Assembly (NCBI GenBank): GCA_934154445.1
Contig: CAKPGC010000001.1
Coordinates: forward strand, 62,001 to 126,000
Length of the DNA: 64,000 nucleotides
From: an uncultured Clostridia bacterium
GTDB lineage: Bacteria > Bacillota > Clostridia > TANB77 > CAG-508
Direction of reading: 5' to 3'
Under the pieces are notes generated by a model. That model did not search any database and was not told the origin of the DNA. It was given only the letters and a program-made list of their open reading frames with translations. Below are positions 1 to 9,539 of the stretch, one piece after another (positions within the stretch are counted from its first letter, which is position 1; every line of letters starts with the position of its first letter). The position numbers were made by a program, and so were the translations under genes.

Positions 1-423
1 AATCCCTATACAAAAAATCAATACCATATTCCTTACTTAATTTTTCCATACATTCCTTAATAAAATTATGATTTTGATATATACTATATAAAAGTGTAGT
101 TGTAACTGTATCATATCCATTTTTTTTAGCATATTCAAATGTTTTTCTTAATCTCACAGGATAGCAATAATTTGTACATCTATTTTGTAAGTCTCCTACA
201 ACATTTTTACAAAATTCATCTAATCCATAATCTTCCTCAAATATAGCCTCAATATTTATATTTTTTGTATATTCTTTTAAACAATCTCTTCTCGCCTTAT
301 ATTCCATATATGGGTGTATATTGGGATTATACCAATACACGGTTGGTTCTATTCCTTCTTTTCTTAAACTGTCTATGCAATAAACACTACAAGGTGCACA
401 ACATGTATGCATTAATAATTTCA
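1..423 (-). CDS. queH: Epoxyqueuosine reductase QueH (3' end outside window)
   Basis: QueH (former DUF208) reduces epoxyqueuosine to queuosine in tRNA, using a Cys-rich metal site. The visible 141 codons start MKLLMHTCCAPC, the adjacent-Cys motif expected at the N-terminus. They continue with a CxxxC-type cluster (RCTNYC) and the 'RL.KTFEYA' helix, and the frame is open to the window edge. It is the last visible gene of the minus-strand unit that includes ruvB; ruvB and queuosine genes are neighbours in many Clostridia. Family assignment is firm; the C-terminus is not visible. Confidence 0.88.
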
Positions 424-440
424 TTTTTTGTTCCTCTTTC

Positions 441-2019
441 TTAATCTTCTATTACAACATACCTCTTAAATTCTTTTATTTTATGATTTTCTAAGTCAAA
501 CTTATCTATGTCTTCATTTTTTATAACATAAACATTTCCCTCTTTTAGTTCTAACTCTTCTATATTATCAATATAATATTTTCCGAAGGATTTCACGTTT
601 TTAAATTCTGCATAAGGGTCTTCATAAACTACAGTTTTTATAAAATCCATAGTATCATATTGTGTATAAAATAGTACATGTATATAATTTGATTGTATTT
701 TGTCTGTTATATATATTTTTTTGTCATTTATTTTATCAACATATTCAATTACTTCTTGTAAATCTCCTTCAAATGTTCCATATTCATTACAATCTTGATG
801 TGAATATTTATAAATGAATAAACCAAATGATATTATATATATAATTAAAATTGGTATTGTTAGTTTTCTTATTTTGCTTGTTGCTATATAAATTCCTACT
901 ATAGTATAATAAATTATTGGAATCATTATTATATTTAATCTATTTATATTAGGTTCACATATAAATGTTAAAATTATTCCTACTATAAACCATAAATTAA
1001 ATATAAAATTGTATTTAATTTCAACTATTTTATTTTTCTTAAATGAATGTACTAATCCAATTATTGTAAATAAAGTAGAAAATAAATAAGTTATTCCATA
1101 AGGTTCAATATTATTCCATGGAAGTCCATCTGATTGTGTTATTAATACTTTCATACTTTGTATAAAGTTTGATTTACTACTAGAAAAGAAATTACCTGAA
1201 AACATTGATGTTAAAACTTTATATCTATTTACTTCTAATTTAGGTATCGTTACAAAAGGTAAATTTATTTGTTCTAAACCAAACGTATTTATAATAACAT
1301 ACAAAATTATTGGTAAAGAAACTATTGCTACAATTGAAATTGAAATTATAGCTTGTTTTATTGTTACTTTCTTATTTTTAATTAATATTATTAATAATGG
1401 TATTAAAAAGACTGGTAAAAAATAATATGATGTTCCATAAGAATAAGCAGAAATTCCTGCTATTGCAAATGATAAATAGTACAAAATTTTATTTTTGTCT
1501 TCTATTCCTTTTATTAATAAGTATGTAAAAATAAGTATTAAATCTGGGAATAAATTAGATTCTAATCCCCATCTACTTTTCATTATATGCCATGGGCATA
1601 TTGCAAAAAATGCTAATCCTATTATTGCTAATTTATTATTAGATATTTTTCTTAATAACAAATACATTATTACTAATGATATGCATCCTAATATTGCCAT
1701 TGGTAGTCTTACTGATAATAGATTTAATCCCAATACCTTTATAAATGGTATCATAAGGTATGATAATAATGCATTTTGTCCTCCACCCCAAGCTACAAGA
1801 AATGCAGGTAATTTATTTCCGGTTTCTATCAATTCCATAATTCAAAATCGAAAAAGCTTCATATCCTGCTGATGCTTCGTCACAATTTAAAGCATTTGGC
1901 ATATCTGCAATTCCAACTATTCTAACTAACATTCCTACTATAAATATTATTAAAATTATCATATACAAAAAGTATTTATTTTTTGTTAATTGATTTTTCA
2001 ATTTATCTATAAACCTCAT
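441..2019 (-). CDS. Membrane glycosyltransferase (ArnT/PMT-like), +1 frameshift at CGG
   Basis: About 525 residues if read with one +1 shift. This is a multi-pass GT-C-fold glycosyltransferase that would move a sugar from a polyprenyl carrier to a surface acceptor. The first frame (2019 to the stop near 1813) has one TM helix and the family motif NCDEASAGYEAFSILNYG, with the acidic residue after the first TM expected for catalysis. It then reaches CGG at codon 67 and stops two codons later. Skipping the C gives DRN-GNKLPAFLVAWGGGQNAL, the family's expected continuation, followed by about nine TM helices and a soluble tail. The start overlaps the end of the upstream glycosyltransferase by 17 nt. 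Could be a pseudogene, but see the CGG pattern. Confidence 0.8.
1819..1821 (-). other. CGG +1 recoding site 1 (glycosyltransferase A)
   Basis: In-frame AAC-CGG-AAA. Zero-frame stop (TAA) follows two codons later. Dropping the C gives AAC-GGA-AAT (N-G-N) and the family's DRNGNK motif. No slippery run or Shine-Dalgarno-like stimulator is shared with the other sites. Confidence 0.75.
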
Positions 2020-3506
2020 ACATACTTACCTCTCCTATTTTTTCTAAATTGTTCCTTATATATTTTATAACATCTAATGGTGTTTGCCAATTAGTTTCTA
2101 TATTTTCATTTCTAATCAAATATAAAGTATTTTCATCCTTTTTCTTTATTTTTTCTATTTGTCCCTCTTGTCCATCTTTTCCTATATTTCCTATTAAAAA
2201 CATATCATAATCTTTGTTGTATTTATCTAAAGGCACCATATATATAACCGCTTCTACATCCAATATATAAACCTTATTTCCTTGTAGTTCTTTTTTTAAA
2301 ATATACTCATCTATATTATCTATTCTATCTCTTATCCCTTCTCTTATTTCAATATTTTTATAATGTTTTATTTCTGTATTTTTATCAATTTTTATATACC
2401 TATATACATTGTTAATAGATTCTATTAAAATAACTGAAAATATTAATATCCATATATAAAAAGATATTATTTTATACAATTTATATTTTCTAGCAAATTT
2501 AATTTTATTATATACATATTTACCAAATAAGACAATCATATAAATTAATCCAATTATTGCAATTAAACTTCCTATTAGAAAATGTATTTCATCTGATATT
2601 GGATACATAACGATTATTATTGAAAAACTATACATTAAAATTGTTAATAAATTTAATATTTTTACATTTTTCTTTTTTAATACTTTTGTTATTATCAATA
2701 TAATCGCCATAAGCATAATTGAAATTGGCATTAATATTGAAAGAACTCTTATTTCTATTTTATTATTTTTTAACAATCCTAAATAAGATATTCTATTTGA
2801 GAATGTACCTATTCCAAACACAGCATAATTCATAAATTCTTGTATTGCTTCAGTTACTAATAAATATATAAACAAAATAACAACTGGTATTAGTATTCCC
2901 AATATTCTAGTTATTGCTATTTTTATATATTGTTTAAATTGTTCTTTATTTTCTACAAACAATAACCTATAAAATACAACTATTCCTGAAAGAGTTATTC
3001 CAATACTATGTTTTGTACATATTGCAAGTCCTGCTAAAACTCCGTATCAATAAATTTTTTTTGAAATTAGTTATTTCAAAATTTTTTAATTCCATATATA
3101 AAATAACAATAGCAATTAATAATACTAAGGCATTATAATCTATGCAATATATATTTCTACACAAAATTCCTATTAAAGCAACACAAATTAAAATTATATT
3201 TTCTTCTTTAAATAATAGTATAAATACTTTATATATCATAAATAAAATTACTGTCCAAAGAATTGCTGCCAAAATTCTTGATATTATTACTTCATTTACA
3301 ATTAATTTTAAGAATATTGCAGTTATGATAGGAAGCAATGGTGTTGTTATCATACTTATATCTTTATATGGAATTAAACCTTCTGATATTGCTCTTGCTG
3401 TATTATAATTCCATAATTCATCCAAATTACTTATCGGTTTTATTATAATTATTGAAAATATTGCTATAAATATAAAAGCAATTAATAAAATTTCTTTCTT
3501 TTTCAT
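2003..3506 (-). CDS. Membrane glycosyltransferase (GT39/83-like), +1 frameshift at CGG
   Basis: About 500 residues with one +1 shift. The N-terminal part has a TM helix followed by NLDELWNYNTARAISEG and 'PYKD', the acidic-loop pattern of GT-C enzymes. At codon 155 a CGG occurs and the zero frame ends at TAG twelve codons on. Skipping the C gives L-I-GVLAGLAICTKHSIG, a typical TM helix ending in a 'TK..IG' loop, then five or more TM segments and a soluble tail. I chose ATG at 3506 (after AAAGGAAAG) rather than the longer frame from 3545, which has no ribosome site and overlaps the upstream gene. It probably glycosylates a surface polymer or lipid. Confidence 0.78.
3042..3044 (-). other. CGG +1 recoding site 2 (glycosyltransferase B)
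   Basis: In-frame ATA-CGG-AGT. Removing the C gives ATA-GGA-GTT (I-G-V) and continues the transmembrane helix; the zero frame terminates twelve codons later. Confidence 0.75.
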
Positions 3507-3534
3507 ATTTTTGCTTTCCTTTTCATTTCTAGTA

Positions 3535-4524
3535 TTATATCTCATTTTTATTATATATTACTAATCCAATATATTCTTTATTTAAAGTTCTTCCATTATA
3601 CCAAAGCATCCATCTGTTATTTATACTGTCAAAAATCGCTGATGGCTTATAACATGCTTCTGTATCAAATTTACCCTTTTCTGGTACAATTATTGGTTTT
3701 CCTGTTCTTATCCAATTTATTCCATCTTGTGATTTTGCTACAAAAATCCTTGCAGTATCAATATCTGTGTAACCTATATAAAACATTATATATGAATTAT
3801 TTGATATCTTATGTACATCACATCCTCCAATTTTAAAGTTATCTAAAGCTTTTTTATCTTCATTTGATTTTAATATTGGATTTTTGCTATACTTTTCCCA
3901 GCTTATACCATCTTTACTTGTTGCATATGCTATAACATCAGGTTCATATGTTTCTCCAGCAGCATACCACATTTTAAAAATCTTTTCTTCTTCATCATAT
4001 ATAACATGTGGATTCATAACAGAATCTTTTTCCCATTCTTTTTCATTAACTACTACTGGTTCACCTTTCTTAACAAAATTATATCCATCTTCACTTGTTG
4101 CATATCCTATTTTACTAATTTGATTTGATTGCCCTGTATACCACATATGATATACTCCGTTACGATATACCACTGTTGCTCTATTAACTATATTCTCCCA
4201 TCCTGTTGATTCATCTCTATTAAGAACTACTTGTAATTTTGACCAATTTATTCCATCTTTGCTTGTTGTTACAGCTATTGTTCCATTTTTTCTCCAAGAA
4301 ACATACATTCTATATGTTCCATCCAGATCCATCATTACATATGGGTCAAATAAAGAACCTGTATCCTCATTTCCTAAAACGGGATTATCTTTATATTTAT
4401 TCCAATCTCCATTTTGAGGAAAACTTTTATTTTTATATATTAAACAAATATTACTGCATATAATTATACTAAATAGTATTAATATAATTATTATTAGTAT
4501 CATTTTTATTTTTTTTTGATTCAT
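3535..4524 (-). CDS. Secreted five-bladed beta-propeller, glycoside hydrolase-like
   Basis: 329 residues. One N-terminal membrane segment (about residues 7-29) anchors an exported domain. The body repeats 'TSKDGINW'-type strands at least four times (TSKDGINW, TSEDGYNF, TSKDGISW, SQDGINW), each followed by a W/F-x-Y strand. This matches the GH32/43/62/68 and GH130-like propeller superfamily. Acidic residues that could serve catalysis are present (DPYVMMD near the start, CDVH in the middle), but I cannot assign a substrate. It sits between a GT gene and an FAD protein in the surface-glycan unit, so it may trim or bind the glycan made there. Confidence 0.65.
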   Translation of the reverse strand: MNQKKIKMILIIIILILFSIIICSNICLIYKNKSFPQNGDWNKYKDNPVLGNEDTGSLFDPYVMMDLDGTYRMYVSWRKNGTIAVTTSKDGINWSKLQVVLNRDESTGWENIVNRATVVYRNGVYHMWYTGQSNQISKIGYATSEDGYNFVKKGEPVVVNEKEWEKDSVMNPHVIYDEEEKIFKMWYAAGETYEPDVIAYATSKDGISWEKYSKNPILKSNEDKKALDNFKIGGCDVHKISNNSYIMFYIGYTDIDTARIFVAKSQDGINWIRTGKPIIVPEKGKFDTEACYKPSAIFDSINNRWMLWYNGRTLNKEYIGLVIYNKNEI

Positions 4525-4539
4525 CTGTTGAATTTCCTT

Positions 4540-5850
4540 TTACTTATTTTCTTCTAGAATTTTATTTGCTATACTTATTCCTGATTTTATTGCATAATTC
4601 ATTCCTCTATCTTCTGGATAAATTTGTGGCATTGTACATAAATATATCTTTTCATTTTGTAATTTATCATCCATTATATACTCAGAATAATTACATTCTA
4701 TTATTGGTTGTGCATATTTTTCATCAAAAACATAATAATCTTTTATATTTTTCATTGTAAATTCTTTATTTATCTTAGTTAATGATTTCATATATTCCTT
4801 TAATAATTCTTCTTTTGATAGATTATATAATTTATTATCTTCTGTCATATAATTTGAAATATATAGTATGTGATTATTATTATAGTTTGATTTATCTATA
4901 AAATTAGTATGTTCTATTATTCCTCCAAATGGTATATCATTATCACCTATATTTAACCAATAAAAAGGACTAAAACTTTTATTAGTAACTATCATCATAG
5001 TTCTTGCTGATGTATAATTAACTTTTTCAATCTTATTTTTTTCTTCTGAATTCATATATTTATTAAACAATTTTTCAAAACTTCTATAATCTATTGTTGA
5101 TACTATTATATCAAATTCTTCTTTTTCTTTTTTACCATTGCTATTGTATTCTATAATATATTTATCATTTTGTTTTATTACTTCATTAACACTTGTTTCC
5201 AATTTTATATTTACCTTTTTATCTATTAAAAATTTGTATAAATTGTCTGTTAATTTTTGATAACTTCCTTTTATATAACCTAACTGTTCACCTTCTGGTG
5301 TAGTTGATGTACTTCTTAATTTTATTTTTCCCCATAACCACGCCATGCTTATTTTATCTTTCTTCTCTCCAAATTTTGATATTAATAAAGGTTCCCATAC
5401 TTGAGAATAAACCTTATCGCCTATTCTATCTTTCAACCATTTTTCTGCTGTTACTTTTTCTAGTTTTTTATAATCATTTATTAGTTTTATATGTATTACA
5501 TTAAATCCAAATCTTAACTTTTGTATAAAATTTAATGGTTTAAATTTTAATAGAGATATTGGTGTTCCAAATAAATATGGTCTTTTATTTGTAAGATATC
5601 CCATTTTTGTTGCCGGCCATATTAATTCTTTTTCTAATCCCATATCTTTTATTAATTGTATTACTTCTTTATCACTTTTAAAAATATGTCTATAATATTT
5701 TTCTAATTTAGTATCAAATATTTCTATTGTATCTACCATTCCCCCTACATAAGGTTGTTTTTCATAAATTGTTACGTCTTGTCCTTTTTCTATTAATTCT
5801 TTTGCTATGGTTAATCCACTATAACCTGCTCCAATAATTCCTATTTTCAT
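4540..5850 (-). CDS. FAD-dependent amine oxidase-fold oxidoreductase
   Basis: 436 residues beginning MKIGIIGAGYSGLTIAKEL, a perfect Rossmann dinucleotide-binding GxGxxG motif, followed by 'YEKQPYVGGM', the second FAD motif. Overall it resembles the protoporphyrinogen oxidase / UDP-galactopyranose mutase-like amino-oxidase family found beside cell-envelope glycosyltransferases. The C-terminal 'PEDRGMNYAIKSGISIANKI' segment is the usual FAD-contacting end. It is four nt downstream of the next glycosyltransferase gene, so they are co-translated. The substrate is unknown; a nucleotide-sugar or polyprenyl-sugar modification is an inference from context. Confidence 0.75.
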   Translation of the reverse strand: MKIGIIGAGYSGLTIAKELIEKGQDVTIYEKQPYVGGMVDTIEIFDTKLEKYYRHIFKSDKEVIQLIKDMGLEKELIWPATKMGYLTNKRPYLFGTPISLLKFKPLNFIQKLRFGFNVIHIKLINDYKKLEKVTAEKWLKDRIGDKVYSQVWEPLLISKFGEKKDKISMAWLWGKIKLRSTSTTPEGEQLGYIKGSYQKLTDNLYKFLIDKKVNIKLETSVNEVIKQNDKYIIEYNSNGKKEKEEFDIIVSTIDYRSFEKLFNKYMNSEEKNKIEKVNYTSARTMMIVTNKSFSPFYWLNIGDNDIPFGGIIEHTNFIDKSNYNNNHILYISNYMTEDNKLYNLSKEELLKEYMKSLTKINKEFTMKNIKDYYVFDEKYAQPIIECNYSEYIMDDKLQNEKIYLCTMPQIYPEDRGMNYAIKSGISIANKILEENK

Positions 5851-5853
5851 TTT

Positions 5854-7419
5854 CTACCACTCCTTTAAAACATAATACTTTATTAACCCAATATCGTGTT
5901 CTTCATAGTTTTGAGTTACTACTTCTAATATTTCTTCACCAAATGTTTTCACATTTACTTCTTGACCACATATGTCCAAATCTCTATATTCTTCATCTAT
6001 TATTACTTTTGGTCTACTTTCTAGTATATACCTTGCGGTTGCATCTTTAATTTCTTCATCATATTTTATTAATGGGTATTGAAAAAAATATTTGAAGTCT
6101 GGTTGCTTATCAAATAATAAATAATAATATGAATTATTTCCCAAAACTAAGATTTTATCTTCTTTGTTTAAATAGTTGTTTACTTCATCAACTCTTTCTA
6201 TTACAATTTTATGAAGTTTTATTTGTTTTAAAAATATCCCTTTATGTTCACTTGTTATCTTAAAAACATTTAATGTAGCAACAATTATCACACAAATATA
6301 TATAAAATTTATAGGAAGTTCCCTAATTATTTTATAATTTAATATTCCTTTTTCTCTTATTTTTTGTTCTATTAGATAACCTAAAAATATACTTTCTAAA
6401 ATAGCACATGGTGCTAATTGTATTAAATAATGACTATAAACATTTGGTGCCCATGCAGTTAATATTAAAGAAACTACTGAAAATAATGTTACAAAACTCT
6501 TTGTTCTTTTATTTATCCTTTTACTAAATAAAAGAACTATATTACTAATTAACATCATTAATAAGTATTGATTATATTTATATTTATTTGATAAACTTGC
6601 AAATGCTTTTATTTTTTCAAATATTGAACTACTTGAATATTTCATATTCATATTTATATATGCATAAATAAAACTACTTACAGCATTATTTATAATTAGA
6701 TATAACATTATTGGAACAAATATTATCAAAATTCCAATTATCATATATCCTATATTTTTAATTAATTCTTTTATTTTTTTATCTTTTATAGAGCTAATTA
6801 ATTGAACTATTCCAAATGCCATCCATATAGAAATATAGGTTGGTTTTATCAATAAATTTATTGTAAATGTTGCTCCTATTATTATCCAATAAATTTTTTT
6901 GTTTATTTCCTTATTATATAGTACCTTTATTATAAAATACATTGCAATACTCATAAAAGTTATTGCATATTCTTCTGTATAATTTCCCCCATAAAAATAT
7001 CTAAATGAAATTAACATATATAATAAATTTACAATTATAGATAGTTTCTTAGACAATACAATTCTAGATGTTTTATATACAAATATTGTTCCTATATAAA
7101 ATATAATAAATTCAATTATAAACAATCCATATTTATTATTAATAAAAAAGCCCATTGCATTTATTATGTATACTATAGGACCTTTATGATCAAATAAATC
7201 TCTATATATTATTTTGTGTTCTAACATTCCTTTCCCCATTACTTGAAACACTGATGAATCTATATCTGGTAATCCCTTATATAATGGTGATGAATAAAGT
7301 GTTAACAAGCATAATATAGAAACTACAATAAATAGAAAGATATATTCTTTATACTTTTTCATATTATTTATAATTTTACTGTTACTTTTGTTCATTTTAT
7401 TTTCTATTTTTTTCTTCAT
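5854..7419 (-). CDS. Polytopic membrane glycosyltransferase (ArnT/PMT-like)
   Basis: 521 residues, intact. A first TM helix is followed by DIDSSVFQVMGKGMLEHK and YRDLFDHKGP, the acidic first loop and 'DHKGP' signature of Firmicutes GT-C glycosyltransferases. About ten further TM helices follow, then a cytosolic or extracytosolic C-terminal domain of about 110 residues. It contains no in-frame CGG, unlike its two paralogues in this unit. It likely transfers a sugar from undecaprenyl-phosphate-sugar to a surface polymer. Confidence 0.78.
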   Translation of the reverse strand: MKKKIENKMNKSNSKIINNMKKYKEYIFLFIVVSILCLLTLYSSPLYKGLPDIDSSVFQVMGKGMLEHKIIYRDLFDHKGPIVYIINAMGFFINNKYGLFIIEFIIFYIGTIFVYKTSRIVLSKKLSIIVNLLYMLISFRYFYGGNYTEEYAITFMSIAMYFIIKVLYNKEINKKIYWIIIGATFTINLLIKPTYISIWMAFGIVQLISSIKDKKIKELIKNIGYMIIGILIIFVPIMLYLIINNAVSSFIYAYINMNMKYSSSSIFEKIKAFASLSNKYKYNQYLLMMLISNIVLLFSKRINKRTKSFVTLFSVVSLILTAWAPNVYSHYLIQLAPCAILESIFLGYLIEQKIREKGILNYKIIRELPINFIYICVIIVATLNVFKITSEHKGIFLKQIKLHKIVIERVDEVNNYLNKEDKILVLGNNSYYYLLFDKQPDFKYFFQYPLIKYDEEIKDATARYILESRPKVIIDEEYRDLDICGQEVNVKTFGEEILEVVTQNYEEHDIGLIKYYVLKEW

Positions 7420-7437
7420 TTGTTTTCCTTCCTATTT

Positions 7438-8436
7438 TTAATATTCATATCCCAAATGTTTATAAGCTGGTGGCAATACCATTCTTCCTCTTAAAGTTCT
7501 TGATATGAAACCGATTTGTATTAAATATGGTTCATATACATCTTCAATAGTTTCTACTTCTTCTCCTATCGAAACAGCTAATGCTTCTACTCCAACAGGT
7601 CTTCCTCCATATTGTACTATCATAGTTTCTAGTAATTTTCTATCTATTTCATCTAATCCTAGCTCATCTATTTCTAATTTATTTAATGTATGTTTTGCAA
7701 TTTTTAAGTCTATATCACCATTACCTAAAACAACAGCATAATCTCTAACTCTTTTTAATAATCTATTTGCTATTCTAGGTGTTCCTCTGGATCTTCTTGC
7801 TATCTCTATCGCCGCTTGTTCATCAATTTTTACATCCAATATCTTTGCTGTTCTTTTAACTATTTTAGATAAGTTTTCTACTGAATATAACTCTAATCTA
7901 TTTACAATTCCAAATCTATCTCTTAGTGGAGTCGTAAGTGAACCGGCTTTCGTTGTTGCTCCTATTAATGTGAATTTTGGCAAATCCAGCCTTATTGACC
8001 TTGCACTTGGTCCCTTTCCAATCATGATATCTATTGTATAATCTTCTAATGCAGGATACAATATTTCTTCCACATTTTTACTTAATCTATGAATTTCATC
8101 TATAAAAAGGACATCATTTTCTGATAGATTTGTAAGCAATGATGCTAAATCACCAGGCTTTTCAATTGCTGGTCCTGATGTTATTTTTATATTTGATCCC
8201 ATCTCATTTGCAATTATATTAGAAAGTGTTGTTTTTCCAAGTCCTGGAGGTCCATATAATAAAACATGATCTAATGCTTCACCTCTTTTTTTTGCAGCTT
8301 CTATATATATTCTCATATTTTCTTTTACTTTATCTTGTCCAATGTATTCATCTAAGGTTTGTGGCCTTATTGTATTTTCAAGTCTTTCCTCTCCATCATC
8401 TTCTAACTCTGGACTTGTTATTCTTTCATCATTCAT
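7438..8436 (-). CDS. ruvB: Holliday junction branch migration ATPase RuvB
   Basis: 332 residues, full length for RuvB. This AAA+ hexamer drives branch migration with RuvA during recombination. Visible motifs: RPQTLDEYIGQ at the N-terminus, Walker A GPPGLGKT (62-69), Walker B DEIHRL (113-118), sensor GATTKAG and the C-terminal winged helix ending GRMVLP. It starts two nt from the end of the PssE-like gene. RuvA/RuvC are not in the window; glycan genes flank ruvB on both sides. Confidence 0.97.
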   Translation of the reverse strand: MNDERITSPELEDDGEERLENTIRPQTLDEYIGQDKVKENMRIYIEAAKKRGEALDHVLLYGPPGLGKTTLSNIIANEMGSNIKITSGPAIEKPGDLASLLTNLSENDVLFIDEIHRLSKNVEEILYPALEDYTIDIMIGKGPSARSIRLDLPKFTLIGATTKAGSLTTPLRDRFGIVNRLELYSVENLSKIVKRTAKILDVKIDEQAAIEIARRSRGTPRIANRLLKRVRDYAVVLGNGDIDLKIAKHTLNKLEIDELGLDEIDRKLLETMIVQYGGRPVGVEALAVSIGEEVETIEDVYEPYLIQIGFISRTLRGRMVLPPAYKHLGYEY

Positions 8437-8438
8437 AT

Positions 8439-8921
8439 TTATCTCCCTACATCTATAAAATCTGATATTATCTTCAACATTTTTTCATTATTTGATTGAT
8501 ATTTTTTAGGATTAAAATTTCGCATTTTAATTATAGCTTGTTTTAAATCTTCTACTTTTTCAATTCCTATTATATATCCTTTATCATTAAAATCTTTAAC
8601 GATTTCTTTTTGATGATTATTTACATGTTCTCCATATTCATGCATACGTGGAACAGCAATTACTTTTTTTCCTTTTTGTATTGATGATACTATTGATCCT
8701 ACTCCTCCATGTGTTATTATCAAATCTGCTTCATCTTGAAATTTTTCTAATTGTTCCTTTGACATTAAATCAATTATTCTCATTCTATGAGATTGAAATT
8801 TTGTATATCCAGCCTGCACAATAACTTCATCCTTTATTGTTCCATCTTTTATATTTTTCTCTACTTCCTCTAATAATCTGTGAAAACTATTATTTTGTGT
8901 TCCTAATAATACTAATATCAT
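8439..8921 (-). CDS. PssE/Alg13-like glycosyltransferase subunit
   Basis: 160 residues of the Alg13/PssE (GT28 C-terminal) type. It begins MILVLLGTQNNSFHRLLEEVE and has the UDP-sugar-binding ITHGGVGSIVSSIQKGKK loop and PRMHEYGEHVNNHQ, the expected family motifs. PssE pairs with the membrane-bound PssD/Alg14 partner encoded immediately upstream to form one enzyme adding a sugar to a polyprenyl-linked intermediate. Which sugar is added cannot be read from sequence. Confidence 0.85.
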   Translation of the reverse strand: MILVLLGTQNNSFHRLLEEVEKNIKDGTIKDEVIVQAGYTKFQSHRMRIIDLMSKEQLEKFQDEADLIITHGGVGSIVSSIQKGKKVIAVPRMHEYGEHVNNHQKEIVKDFNDKGYIIGIEKVEDLKQAIIKMRNFNPKKYQSNNEKMLKIISDFIDVGR

Positions 8922-8953
8922 TTAATTTTGACCTCCCTGTCCAAAGGAAATTT

Positions 8954-9427
8954 TTAATAAATTGATCCTCCATATACAGCCTTAGGATATAACTTAAGCA
9001 TTTCTTCCCATTGGACTATAAATAAGTCTGCAATTGGATATATTAATCTTCCTGTTGCAGTTTTTTTATTTCTGTTTGCAAAAGTTTCTATATATATTAT
9101 TTTGCTTCCAAATATTTTTCCCAAAATACACATTGGTCCTGCAGTATGTGTTCCTGTTGTTACTATCACATTTGGTCGTATTTTAAAATATAAATATATT
9201 GTTTTTAAACATAAATAAAAATATTTAAATATATAAGTGAATAATTTTGCTCTTGTTCCATAAGGTAAAAAATATAATCTTTCTCCGTATTTTTCTTTCA
9301 AATTTTCATTTGCTTTATCTTTTTCTGTTATTATTTTATAATCATATTTTTCAAATAGTGGAGCTAGTTGTAGCAATTCATTTAAATGTCCTCCTGTACT
9401 TGAAATAAACAAAACTTTCTTTTTCAT
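8954..9427 (-). CDS. PssD/Alg14-like glycosyltransferase membrane subunit
   Basis: 157 residues. The N-terminal KKKVLFISSTGGHLNELLQL is the Alg14/PssD signature. A hydrophobic segment at about residues 70-85 should hold the complex at the membrane, and VVTTGTHTAGPMC is the conserved central loop. It is the first gene of the unit, preceded by GGAGG and a promoter at 9449-9477. It works with the downstream PssE-like protein. Confidence 0.85.
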   Translation of the reverse strand: MKKKVLFISSTGGHLNELLQLAPLFEKYDYKIITEKDKANENLKEKYGERLYFLPYGTRAKLFTYIFKYFYLCLKTIYLYFKIRPNVIVTTGTHTAGPMCILGKIFGSKIIYIETFANRNKKTATGRLIYPIADLFIVQWEEMLKLYPKAVYGGSIY

Positions 9428-9448
9428 TTTTCCTCCTATTTTTCTATT

Positions 9449-9477
9449 ATTATACCTTTAATTTACTTTTCTGTCTA
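9449..9477 (-). promoter_or_regulatory. Sigma-A type promoter of the pssD-ruvB-glycan unit
   Basis: On the minus strand: TAGACA, 17-nt spacer, TATAAT, about 20 nt before the pssD ribosome site. No other clear promoter was seen until the end of the unit, so ruvB and queH may depend on it in part. Confidence 0.65.
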
Positions 9478-9499
9478 GGTTTTAATGAACTTAAACATA

Positions 9500-9534
9500 A
9501 AAAAATTAAGATAAATTTTTATCTTAATTTTTCT
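9500..9534 (-). terminator. Rho-independent terminator after the prepilin gene
   Basis: A 12-bp perfect inverted repeat (AAAAATTAAGAT / ATCTTAATTTTT) lies just past the stop at 9540. Confidence 0.75.
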
Positions 9535-9539
9535 ATGTT

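Noticed and set aside
3408..3545. Upstream start at 3545 for the second glycosyltransferase
   Set aside because: It overlaps the previous gene's end, has no ribosome site and adds a charged non-family stretch; ATG 3506 with AAAGGAAAG is better.
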